DNA of 64,000 nt from NCBI RefSeq assembly GCF_000265405.1, contig NC_018010.1, positions 2,625,501 to 2,689,500 of the forward strand, in the 5' to 3' direction. This DNA comes from Belliella baltica DSM 15883. Its GTDB lineage: Bacteria; Bacteroidota; Bacteroidia; Cytophagales; Cyclobacteriaceae. Positions 44,916 through 52,655 of this stretch are shown piece after piece. The position numbers were made by a program, and so were the translations under genes. The notes beneath the pieces were generated by a model that was not told the DNA's origin, made no database searches, and saw nothing but the letters and a program-made list of their open reading frames with translations. Numbering within the stretch: position 1 is the stretch's first letter; each line of letters begins with the position of its first letter.

Positions 44916-45722
44916 TCAATCACTGCCTTAAATAGATTTCTTGAAATAGATGTTTTTGTTCCACAGAAAACAGATCCAAAAAAACTAAATCCTGGAATTC
45001 TATTTGTTCATGGTGGAGGTTCTTACTTCCTGAATTTTGCCGGAGGCGAAGCACAATTTACAGATATCATTGTTGACAATTGTATTGTAGAAAATGTAGG
45101 TACTTCCTTCATGCGTGCCAATAGAGCTGCAAATAATGCACACAAAATGAACTTGATTAAGGTTTCTAGCTCAATTTTGAGAAATCATAGCGTAGAAAAC
45201 TATCATATTTTCCACCTTGACAAATTGGAATTTAGAGAAATTGAAATCACCAATTCTACATTTTCATCTATTGGAAGCAGAGGATTTATAGGATGGGCTA
45301 CCAACTTGACCATGCCTTTTACTCCTAAAGTGACTATAGATAGAATTAGCTTAAATGGATTTGGCTCAAGAAATAGAAATGACAATTTACTCGATGCGAA
45401 TAATAATTTGATAGAGTTTACCATGACAAACTCTATTGTGACCAACATGCCTTATGAAGACCAAACAGTAGGAGGTAGATTGGTTAGAGCCAATTCTGAT
45501 TCACAAATTATTCTGAGCAACATGAATATGTTCAACTTGACAACAGGAGGAGCCGAACCGGTAGATGCTACACTTCAAACATACGTTCAAACCTCCAATA
45601 TCCTCAATATTGACCTGGGATGGAACTCTAGAACTACTGACTTGACTTTGCCTGCTGACTCGCCTTTAAGGTCTGCCAGCACAACAAGTGGTCCAATTGG
45701 TGATCCAAGATGGGCATTTTAA
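44916..45722 (+). pseudogene. Fused remnant: esterase start joined to DUF5123-like beta-helix end
   Basis: One open frame without a start codon at its beginning. It first reads FLEIDVFVPQKTDPKKLNPG and ILFVHGGG (45009-45020), the strand and oxyanion loop of alpha/beta-hydrolase esterases, and then switches to SYFLNFAGGEAQFTDIIVDN and FMRANRAANNAHKMNLIKVS, a beta-helix C-terminus like the DUF5123/DUF4957 proteins that usually follow SusD in pectin loci; it ends DPRWAF. Neither gene is complete: the esterase lacks its catalytic Ser, Asp and His, the helix protein its N-terminus. An internal ATG at 45111 could start a 203-residue product. The junction lies at about 45012-45026. Confidence 0.7.
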
Positions 45723-45750
45723 TGATGCTCTTTTGAGTAATAAACCCTAG

Positions 45751-45795
45751 GCTATGAAACGGCAGACAGCCTGCTGTTTCATAGCTTATTTATTT
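45751..45795 (+). terminator. Long hairpin terminator after the remnant
   Basis: GCTATGAAACGGCAG (45751-45765) pairs with CTGCTGTTTCATAGC (45771-45785), 15 bp with one G-U, 5-base loop, then TTATTTATTT. It closes the remnant's transcript and confirms that the frame was once the end of a gene. Confidence 0.85.
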
Positions 45796-45976
45796 AGATG
45801 CTATGCGTAAGATGACTCGTCCTACGTGGCGGATGAGATAAATGATACAAGACTTAAGAATCAAGATTAAAACAAAAACACTAGAGTTAACCAATCAACT
45901 CTATTACTCTTTCAACCCAATCGACTCAATCAACTAGTCTCTCAACTTCTCTTGTAAACCAACCTTTTAACTTTAC

Positions 45977-45982
45977 AACCTT
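45977..45982. repeat. Left target-site duplication of the IS1182-type element
   Basis: AACCTT directly outside the left inverted repeat; the same six bases lie directly outside the right end at 47809-47814. Removing the element and one copy restores a continuous AT/C-rich intergenic sequence ahead of the lyase gene. Confidence 0.8.
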
Positions 45983-47808
45983 GAGTCCACTCCGAAAAGT
46001 ATTTAAGCTAAAATTACTTGAAAAAGAATGGTTAAAAGCCTTGATTTTCTTTCTGTTACATGCTGGTTTATTATGTTATAAATAGCTATATTACAGATAG
46101 TTAAAGTATAAATAGATGTTCAAAAAAACTTCAGAAAAAGCTCAATTAAGCGTGTTTAGCAACCCCAATTCCTTTCTTACAGATCGTTCGGAGCGCTTCT
46201 ACGAGGAGAATGGAGCTTGGCATAATTTATTTAAGAATCAGGTGACATTAAGGGTTGAGGAGTCTTTATTTGAGGTTTTGTATTCAAAGGAAACTGGAAG
46301 CCCCAATGCTTCGGTCAGAATTATGGTAGCCATGATGATCCTGAAAGAGGCCAATCGGTGGAGCGATTCTCAGCTTTTTGAACAATGTAGGTTTAATCTT
46401 TTGGTCAGAAGGGCTTTGGGCCTGGTCAATATGGATGATCCAATTCCCTCCGAATCGACCTATTACCTATTCCGAAAGCGTATAGTCGATCATGAAAGGG
46501 ATGGGAATCCAAATTTGTTGGAACAGACATTTGCATCTGTCACCAAAGGACAGGCAAAAGATTTTCATGTGAGTGGCAGAAGTATACGAATGGACAGTAA
46601 ACTCCTTGGAAGCAACATAGCCTGGTTGAGTCGGTATGAACTGATCCATGAAACAGTCCAGCTGTTCTGTTCCAAAGCAGACTTCACAAAACTTGAAACA
46701 GCTTTATCTCAATCTGAGATGGAGTTGGTAAAAAGTCTGCTTGCCGAAAAAGGTATAAAGTGGTTTATCGCTGTTCAGGTGAAGAAGTCAAAATAAAGCT
46801 GATAGACTTGGGAGTATTGATTTTCAGACTTCTGGATGTCTATCGGGAATTGTCCAATGATTATTATACCATACTTTCCAGGCTTTTTGAGGAGCAGTTT
46901 GATGTGGATGAACATAAAATTGTCATACCAAAGCCAAAGGAGTCTATAAGTTCAGACTCAATCCAGTCTCCACACGACACAGACTGTCACTACAGAAACA
47001 AGGACGGCAATCAGGTAAAAGGGTATAGCGTAAACGTAACCGAGAGTTGTGACAAGGGAGGCCTGAACCTGATCAGTGGAGTTGAGGTGAAGAAAGCAGA
47101 TGCTGCCGACAATACCTTTCTTGAAAAAGCTATTATTCAGGCTAAAGAATTGTTTTGTGATCAAGTAGAGAACGTCCATGCTGACGGAGCTTACCACAGC
47201 CCATCTAATCAGGATTTTGTAAGCAGCAAAAATGCAGAACTTATCCTAAATGCGATTCAGGGACCAAAAGGAAGATATGATCTGGAGTTGGATGAAAATG
47301 GGATTTTGACTGTAAAAGACCTGAAAACAGGGATTCAGCAAGAAGCTTTAAAGATGAAAGACACCCAGAAATGGAGGGTCAAAACAACAGAACACTACAG
47401 ATATTTTACTGATAAGGAAATAAAAGCATGCACGTTGAGAAAGAAAATAGAAAGTATTCCTCAAGAAGTACTCAATATTCGAAACAACGTAGAAGCCACC
47501 ATTTTCCAGTTAGGTTATCACTATACAAATGACAAAACAAGATATAGAGGGCTGATCAGGCATAAAATGTGGGCAAACATCCGATGTTTATGGGTCAACT
47601 TTGCCAGAATTGCAAAACATGTGAAAAACAATGCCGATAGTGACCTTTTGAAGGTGATATTTGCTCAAATTTGTTTTGCAGAGACCACCACAACAAAGAT
47701 TAAATCCAAAATCTTTGAAATAAAAACAAAGATCAGGACTATAACTCAAATTTACCTAAATATTAAATTGTCAGCTTTCTCCTGAAACATAGTTTTAGGA
47801 GGGGACTC
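45983..47808 (+). mobile_element. IS1182-family insertion sequence
   Basis: 1826 bases bounded by imperfect inverted repeats (GAGTCCACTCCGAAAAGT at 45983 and, inverted, GAGTCCCCTCCTAAAACT ending at 47808) and flanked by AACCTT direct repeats. It holds one transposase gene, split by a frameshift. It sits between the fused remnant and the PL1 lyase gene, in the middle of the pectin locus, without interrupting an open gene. Confidence 0.92.
46116..47785 (+). pseudogene. IS1182-type transposase split by a frameshift
   Basis: Two overlapping frames. The first (46116-46796, 226 aa) has the IS1182/DDE N-terminal domain: SVRIMVAMMILKEANRWSDS, LVRRALGLVNMDDPIPSEST, FHVSGRSIRMDSKLLGSNIA. The second (46760-47785) continues VYRCSGEEVKIKLIDLG and carries QVENVHADGAYHSPSNQDF and the C-terminal helix IRNNVEATIFQLGYHY with the family's acidic residue. 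The frames join by a single -1 step near GAAAAAGG (46745-46752); one more A in that run would give one 550-residue protein. No canonical slippery heptamer is in phase, so I read this as a mutation or miscount rather than programmed shifting. Confidence 0.87.
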
Positions 47809-47838
47809 AACCTTAAAATCTTTCAATTAACTCCTCTA

Positions 47839-49308
47839 ATGAAATCCCTAAATCTTTTTCCTTTCTTGATTACCTTAGCTTTGTTCATCTTTTCTTGTTC
47901 AGAGAAGGAAGAGTTGGATCCAATTGTCGAAGAGGAAACCCCTGATTTATTCAATCCCATTGAAGAAGAAGCTTTTGCCTTTCCAGGTGCTGAAGGTTTT
48001 GGAAAGTTTACCACTGGTGGAAGAGGAGGGAATGTAATCAAAGTGACCAACCTAAATGATTCTGGACCTGGTAGCTTGAGACAAGCGATTATCACACCTG
48101 GAGCTAGAATCGTAGTTTTTGAGGTTTCTGGATATATAGAATTAGGAAGCAATCTCGTGATAGGAATAGGAAATATTACCATAGCTGGACAAACCGCTCC
48201 AGGAGATGGAATTACATTGAAAAACCATTCTTTGATCGTCAATGCAGATAACGTCATCATCAGATATCTGCGATTTAGAATGGGTGATGAAGGTGCTGCT
48301 GAAGCGGATGCTATAGAGGGAAGATATAAGAAAAATATCATCTTAGATCATTGCTCCATGTCTTGGTCCACAGATGAAACAGCCTCGTTTTATGGAAATG
48401 AAAATTTCACCATGCAGTGGTGTATCCTTTCAGAAAGTTTGACCTTTTCTGTTCATGAAAAAGGAAAACATGGATACGGGGGGATTTGGGGTGGTAAAAA
48501 TGCCTCTTTTCATCACAACCTTCTAGCGCACCACGACAATAGAAACCCAAGATTTGATCACCCAGGTGTGTACAATTCTAACAACAGGGCTGAAGACCTT
48601 AGAGGAGTAGTTGACTTTAGAAATAATGTAATTTATAATTGGGGTACTGACGCTGCATACGGCGGAGAGGCTGGAACTTTCAATTTGGTCAATAATTATT
48701 TCAAACCTGGACCAGCTACTCAAAACAAAAACATTTTTCTAAATGCATACAAACAATCCTCAAATAGCGCGCCCATCTACGGATATGGAAAGTTCTATGT
48801 TGCTGGAAATACACTAGAGGGTAGGGAAGATATTACCGCAGAAAATTGGCTTGGCGTACTTGCCAAGCAAGGGACAGTTTCCGATAAAAACAACATGAAA
48901 CTGAACACTCCTCTGGAATTTGGAGAATTGGCTTTCAATCATTCTGCCGAGGAAGCTTACAATAAAATATTAAACTATGGCGGAGCTAGCTTCAAAAGAG
49001 ATCAAGTAGATCTTCGGGTTTTGGCAGATGTCAAAGATGCTAGCTTTTCTGCTGCAGGTTCTCGTGGAAGTACCAATGGACTGATCGATTCTCAAGAAGA
49101 TGTTGGAGCTTGGCCTATGCTAAACTCCCTTCCTGCGCCTTTAGATTCTGACAATGATGGCATGCCTGATGATTGGGAAAAAGCCAGTGGACTAAACCCA
49201 AATATGAATGACGCCAAAGAAAGAAATCTAAGTACCGCTTATGACAATATCGAAGTTTACATTAACAGCCTAGTCAAAGAAATCACCGAAAAACAATACG
49301 AAAAATAG
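47839..49308 (+). CDS. Pectate lyase, PL1 family, lipoprotein (copy A)
   Basis: Cleaves homogalacturonan by beta-elimination, needing calcium. 489 residues with lipoprotein cysteine in LFIFSCSEKE followed by an acidic linker. The parallel beta-helix includes FPGAEGFGKFTTGGRGGNVI, DSGPGSLRQAI, ITIAGQTAPGDGITL, NIILDHCSMSWSTDETASFY and GYGGIWGGKNASFHHNLLAHH. The end carries a DSDNDGMPDDWEKASGLNPN motif, a thrombospondin-3-like calcium loop common to secreted Bacteroidota enzymes. Paired with the next lyase; it follows the IS element by 30 bases and may have lost its promoter to it. Confidence 0.92.
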   Translation: MKSLNLFPFLITLALFIFSCSEKEELDPIVEEETPDLFNPIEEEAFAFPGAEGFGKFTTGGRGGNVIKVTNLNDSGPGSLRQAIITPGARIVVFEVSGYIELGSNLVIGIGNITIAGQTAPGDGITLKNHSLIVNADNVIIRYLRFRMGDEGAAEADAIEGRYKKNIILDHCSMSWSTDETASFYGNENFTMQWCILSESLTFSVHEKGKHGYGGIWGGKNASFHHNLLAHHDNRNPRFDHPGVYNSNNRAEDLRGVVDFRNNVIYNWGTDAAYGGEAGTFNLVNNYFKPGPATQNKNIFLNAYKQSSNSAPIYGYGKFYVAGNTLEGREDITAENWLGVLAKQGTVSDKNNMKLNTPLEFGELAFNHSAEEAYNKILNYGGASFKRDQVDLRVLADVKDASFSAAGSRGSTNGLIDSQEDVGAWPMLNSLPAPLDSDNDGMPDDWEKASGLNPNMNDAKERNLSTAYDNIEVYINSLVKEITEKQYEK

Positions 49309-49565
49309 GTGATCAATTGAAAAGGTTAAGGCGGTTATTGGGTTATAATTTGATCATTTTGCAAGGAATAAAACACATCCATATTCGCAAAAAAACCAGA
49401 CCAATGTTAAAGTCTTTTATAATAAAATATAAATCCGATTTCCTGCCAGTAGCCATTTATCATGTTGTAGAAAGTTCATTTCAATCAGCTAGGGGCTGTT
49501 TACTAGGAACAGTTGGCGATTATTCGCTAGAATTCAACTATTCAAGTTAAATCAAAATGTCAATA
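49309..49565. other. Spacer between the two pectate lyase genes
   Basis: 257 bases. The 77-residue frame at 49317-49550 has neither a protein-like pattern nor a plausible start region; I see a possible promoter area but no perfect TAnnTTTG box. Confidence 0.4.
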
Positions 49566-50942
49566 ATGAAAAATATACTTGTAACACTAACCTTTTTGCT
49601 AATTAACCTAGCTTGCAAAGCTCAGGAATTGGATCAAAATATAAATGTGCCATCGTCTGAATCAAGCCAAGTTCTAGCCTTTCCGGGTGCAGATGGATTT
49701 GGCAAATATACGATTGGTGGGAGAGGGGGAGATGTTTATGTAGTAACTTCATTAGAAGATGATGGTCCTGGTACATTAAGGGAAGCAGTGAGGAAAAAGG
49801 GTCCAAGAACCATAGTTTTTGCAGTAGCAGGAAATATAGAACTCAAGTCTGTGCTCGATATCAATAATGGTGACCTGACCATAGCCGGACAATCTGCACC
49901 AGGAGATGGAATTACCATTCAAAACTTCCCTGTTAAAATCAAGGGAGATAATATCATCGTTCGCTTTATTAGAAGCAGACTTGGGGATTTGTATGATGTG
50001 CAAGATGATGCCATGAGTTCCATCAGAAACAAAGATGTCATCATCGATCATTGTTCATTAAGCTGGGCAACGGATGAATGTGGATCTTTTTATGACAATG
50101 AAAACTTCACCTTGCAATGGTCAATAATTTCTGAAAGCCTCAATGAATCTGTTCATGCCAAAGGCGACCATGGCTATGGGGGGATTTGGGGAGGCAAAAA
50201 AGCTTCTTTTCACCACAATCTAATTTCTAACCACAACAGCAGACTACCAAGATTCAATGGAGCGAGATACCACAAGCAGCCAGAACTTGAAATTGTTGAT
50301 TTCAGAAACAATGTATTGTACAATTGGAAGAGCAACAGTTCCTATGCTGGAGAAGAAGGAAAGCATAACATCGTTGGTAACTATTATAAATTTGGCCCAG
50401 CTACAGCCTCCAATAAATTTAGAATTGTAGAGCCTTACGAACCTTTTGGAACCTTTTATCTTTCAGGAAATTATGTATTCGGTTCTGAGGAAAATACTAA
50501 AAATAACTGGAAAGGAATTGATGGAGTAGCAGTAGAAAAAGTAGCGGTTAGTAGTCCTTACGAGTCAATTTTGGCATTTGAAGAAAAAGCAGAAAAGGCA
50601 TTTGAATCAGTGTTGAATTTTGCGGGGGCGAGCCATAGGAGAGATGCGGTCGACGCACGATTGGTATTGGAAGCAAAAACAGGTGAAAGTACCCACGGAA
50701 AAAATGCCAATGGAATCATCGATTCTCAAAAAGATGTAGGAGCTTGGCCAATCTTAAAGAAGGGGGAAGCCATAATCGATTCTGATCTAGATGGAATGCC
50801 CGACCATTGGGAAGTCGAAAATGGTCTTGACCCAAAAAACCCCTCAGACTCAAAATCAAAAGACCTGCATAAGTATTACACCAATTTAGAAATTTATCTC
50901 AACAGCCTAGTCAATCACTTATACCCCAAAAAAGCATTCTAA
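49566..50942 (+). CDS. Pectate lyase, PL1 family (copy B)
   Basis: Paralogue of the preceding lyase, 458 residues from ATG 49566 (MKNILVTLTFLLINLACKAQ; an ATG at 49557 is also in frame). The same blocks recur: FPGADGFGKYTIGGRGGDVY, DDGPGTLREAV, LTIAGQSAPGDGITI, VIIDHCSLSWATDECGSFY, GYGGIWGGKKASFHHNLISNH and the calcium-type loop DSDLDGMPDHWEVENGLDPK. The signal is of the secreted or lipoprotein type. The two copies probably differ in substrate preference. It ends the pectin locus. Confidence 0.92.
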   Translation: MKNILVTLTFLLINLACKAQELDQNINVPSSESSQVLAFPGADGFGKYTIGGRGGDVYVVTSLEDDGPGTLREAVRKKGPRTIVFAVAGNIELKSVLDINNGDLTIAGQSAPGDGITIQNFPVKIKGDNIIVRFIRSRLGDLYDVQDDAMSSIRNKDVIIDHCSLSWATDECGSFYDNENFTLQWSIISESLNESVHAKGDHGYGGIWGGKKASFHHNLISNHNSRLPRFNGARYHKQPELEIVDFRNNVLYNWKSNSSYAGEEGKHNIVGNYYKFGPATASNKFRIVEPYEPFGTFYLSGNYVFGSEENTKNNWKGIDGVAVEKVAVSSPYESILAFEEKAEKAFESVLNFAGASHRRDAVDARLVLEAKTGESTHGKNANGIIDSQKDVGAWPILKKGEAIIDSDLDGMPDHWEVENGLDPKNPSDSKSKDLHKYYTNLEIYLNSLVNHLYPKKAF

Positions 50943-51314
50943 CCACCAATTAAACCCAATCATTCAAAGAATTCCCGTTAATCCTTAAACGTACAACCCC
51001 TCATAAATTTCACACTTATCTCACGTTTCACATTTTAACATTTAATCCTTAGCAAAGACCACCAGCCTAAATAGTTAAGTAGGTAAACGATTAATCCTTT
51101 TCCTACGAATTTCCTATCGTCCCGGATAACATCTACCTCACTTAATCATCCTTCTCCGGGACTCGGGGTCAGGTGTGCAATCACCATCCATCCACAGGTT
51201 TCACCTGCGGCTATTTTCATCATTTTTAAACTTTTAACCTTTTAACCATTATAAACCTTTAACCCTTTTTTTCCTCCTTCATCCTTTCCCCTTACTTTTC
51301 ACTCAATTAAAAAC
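50943..51314. other. G-poor intergenic region with repeat core relative and small hairpin
   Basis: Contains a degenerate relative of the 56-base array core at 51001-51047 (TCATAAATTTCACACTTATC...), a CAGGT / ACCTG hairpin inside CCACAGGTTTCACCTGCGGC (51193-51211) that recurs in Bacteroidota as an intergenic repeat, and AACCTTTTAACC words. No gene-like frame. Confidence 0.55.
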
Positions 51315-51369
51315 TTGTATAGTCTGGTAAACAAAAATTACCTACTTTTGTATAGTACGGTAATCAAAA
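51315..51369 (+). promoter_or_regulatory. Two operator-like dyads overlapping the ATPase promoter
   Basis: TTGTATAGTCTGGTAAACAA (51315-51334) and TTGTATAGTACGGTAATCAA (51348-51367) start 33 bases apart, about three helical turns. Each has TTGTATA / TAAACAA-type half-sites around six bases. TACTTTTG at 51343-51350, a perfect TAnnTTTG, overlaps the second, so binding would block transcription. The ATG is at 51374. A third copy lies at 57203. Confidence 0.7.
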
Positions 51370-51373
51370 AATA

Positions 51374-52555
51374 ATGGAATCACTCTTTGAACTTTATTTT
51401 AAACTCTTGAAAACTACCAATATGAGTTTTCAGAGAAGTATGATGGATAAAATTCAGTGGAATCATAGGCTAATTGGAATCACAGGTGCTCGAGGTGTAG
51501 GGAAAACTACCCTCTTACTCCAGTACCTCAGAAAAAGATTAGACAAGGATAGAAACTCTTCTTTATGTGTTTCATTAGACCATATTTGGTTCTCTAAAAA
51601 TACACTTCTTGATCTAGCAGATCAATTCTCAAAATCAGGAGGTAAAGTCTTGGTTTTAGATGAAGTTCATAAATACGCCAACTGGTCCAGAGAAATTAAA
51701 AATATTTATGACTTTTACCCTGAATTACAAATAGTCTTTACAGGATCCTCTCTCCTCGAGATTTTAAATTCAGCAGCTGATTTGAGCCGAAGAGCTGTTC
51801 TTTATTCATTGAGAGGACTATCTTTCCGTGAATTTCTAAACTATGATCAAGGCTGTGACCTCCCTATTTATAGCTTAGATACTATTCTCAATCAATATCA
51901 AGAGATCGCAGATGAAATCGTTTCTAAGGTAAAACCCCTGCAGTATTGGAATGATTATCTCAATCACGGATATTATCCATTCTACAAAGAATTTGGTGAA
52001 TTATACCATCAACAAATTCTAGCTGTCGTCAATCTTATCTTAGAAGTAGAACTTCCCTTGTTAAGAAAAGTTGATGTGGCTTATATTCCTAAGATAAAAC
52101 AACTCCTAGCCATTATCGCAGACTTAGTACCCTTCACACCAAATATTTCAAAACTGAGTGAAAAAATCGGTATCAACCGTGCAACACTATTGACCTATCT
52201 TCATTTTCTGGAGGAGAGTGGTTTGATCTATGGCTTACATCAAAATAACGAAGGTATATCATTACTTCAAAAGCCAGAAAAAATCTATCTTAACAATCCC
52301 AATCTTGCTTTTGCCTTAGGCACGAATGTAGATATAGGAAATATTAGAGAAACTTTCTTTCTCAATCAAGTAAGTGTAAACCACAAACTCAATCTTCCTC
52401 ATAATTCTGATTTTCAAATCGATAAAAATTGGATCATTGAGGTAGGTGGTAAAAATAAAAAATCAAATCCAACTTGTGATTACTATGCCATAGATCAAAT
52501 AGAAACAGGCATACACAACAAAATCCCGCTTTGGCTCTTCGGTTTCCTATATTAA
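51374..52555 (+). CDS. AAA+ ATPase of the DUF4143/AAA_14 type
   Basis: 393-residue cytoplasmic ATPase. Walker A GARGVGKTT (38-46), Walker B KVLVLDEVHKY with the AAA_14 histidine, sensor-like IVFTGSSLLEIL, an arginine-rich RRAVLYSLRGLSFREFL block, a winged-helix-like segment (NISKLSEKIGINRATLLTYL) and the C-terminal DUF4143-type domain ending in NWIIEVGGKNKKS. Such proteins are numerous in Bacteroidota, often near mobile or repeat-rich DNA, and their substrate is unknown. Starts directly after the dyad pair and is followed by 2 kb of repeats. Single gene with no partner. Confidence 0.87.
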   Translation: MESLFELYFKLLKTTNMSFQRSMMDKIQWNHRLIGITGARGVGKTTLLLQYLRKRLDKDRNSSLCVSLDHIWFSKNTLLDLADQFSKSGGKVLVLDEVHKYANWSREIKNIYDFYPELQIVFTGSSLLEILNSAADLSRRAVLYSLRGLSFREFLNYDQGCDLPIYSLDTILNQYQEIADEIVSKVKPLQYWNDYLNHGYYPFYKEFGELYHQQILAVVNLILEVELPLLRKVDVAYIPKIKQLLAIIADLVPFTPNISKLSEKIGINRATLLTYLHFLEESGLIYGLHQNNEGISLLQKPEKIYLNNPNLAFALGTNVDIGNIRETFFLNQVSVNHKLNLPHNSDFQIDKNWIIEVGGKNKKSNPTCDYYAIDQIETGIHNKIPLWLFGFLY

Positions 52556-52596
52556 AACAGCAGTTCGCTGCTCTTCCTAAAACTTGCCTCATTTCA

Positions 52597-52626
52597 GCCT
52601 GCCCCGCAGAATTATGGGAAAATCTC
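52597..52626. repeat. CCCG...CGGG hairpin repeat, copy 1
   Basis: GCCTGCCCCGCAGAATTATG then GGAAAATCTC; one of four near-identical 25-30-base elements within 4.6 kb (others at 54256, 56126, 57138). CCCG-CAGAATT-(G)CGGG forms a small dyad. Copies 1 and 3 share further ACTTTCATCA and GACCC words downstream. Confidence 0.75.
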
Positions 52627-52655
52627 ATACTTTCATCAAACACCTGCAATACAAA

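Noticed and set aside
46745..46796. Programmed -1 frameshifting in the IS1182 transposase
   Set aside because: The A-run is not in a slippery X-XXY-YYZ phase and the P-site codon would mispair.
49317..49550. 77-codon frame between the PL1 genes
   Set aside because: Composition and sequence are not protein-like and there is no family pattern.
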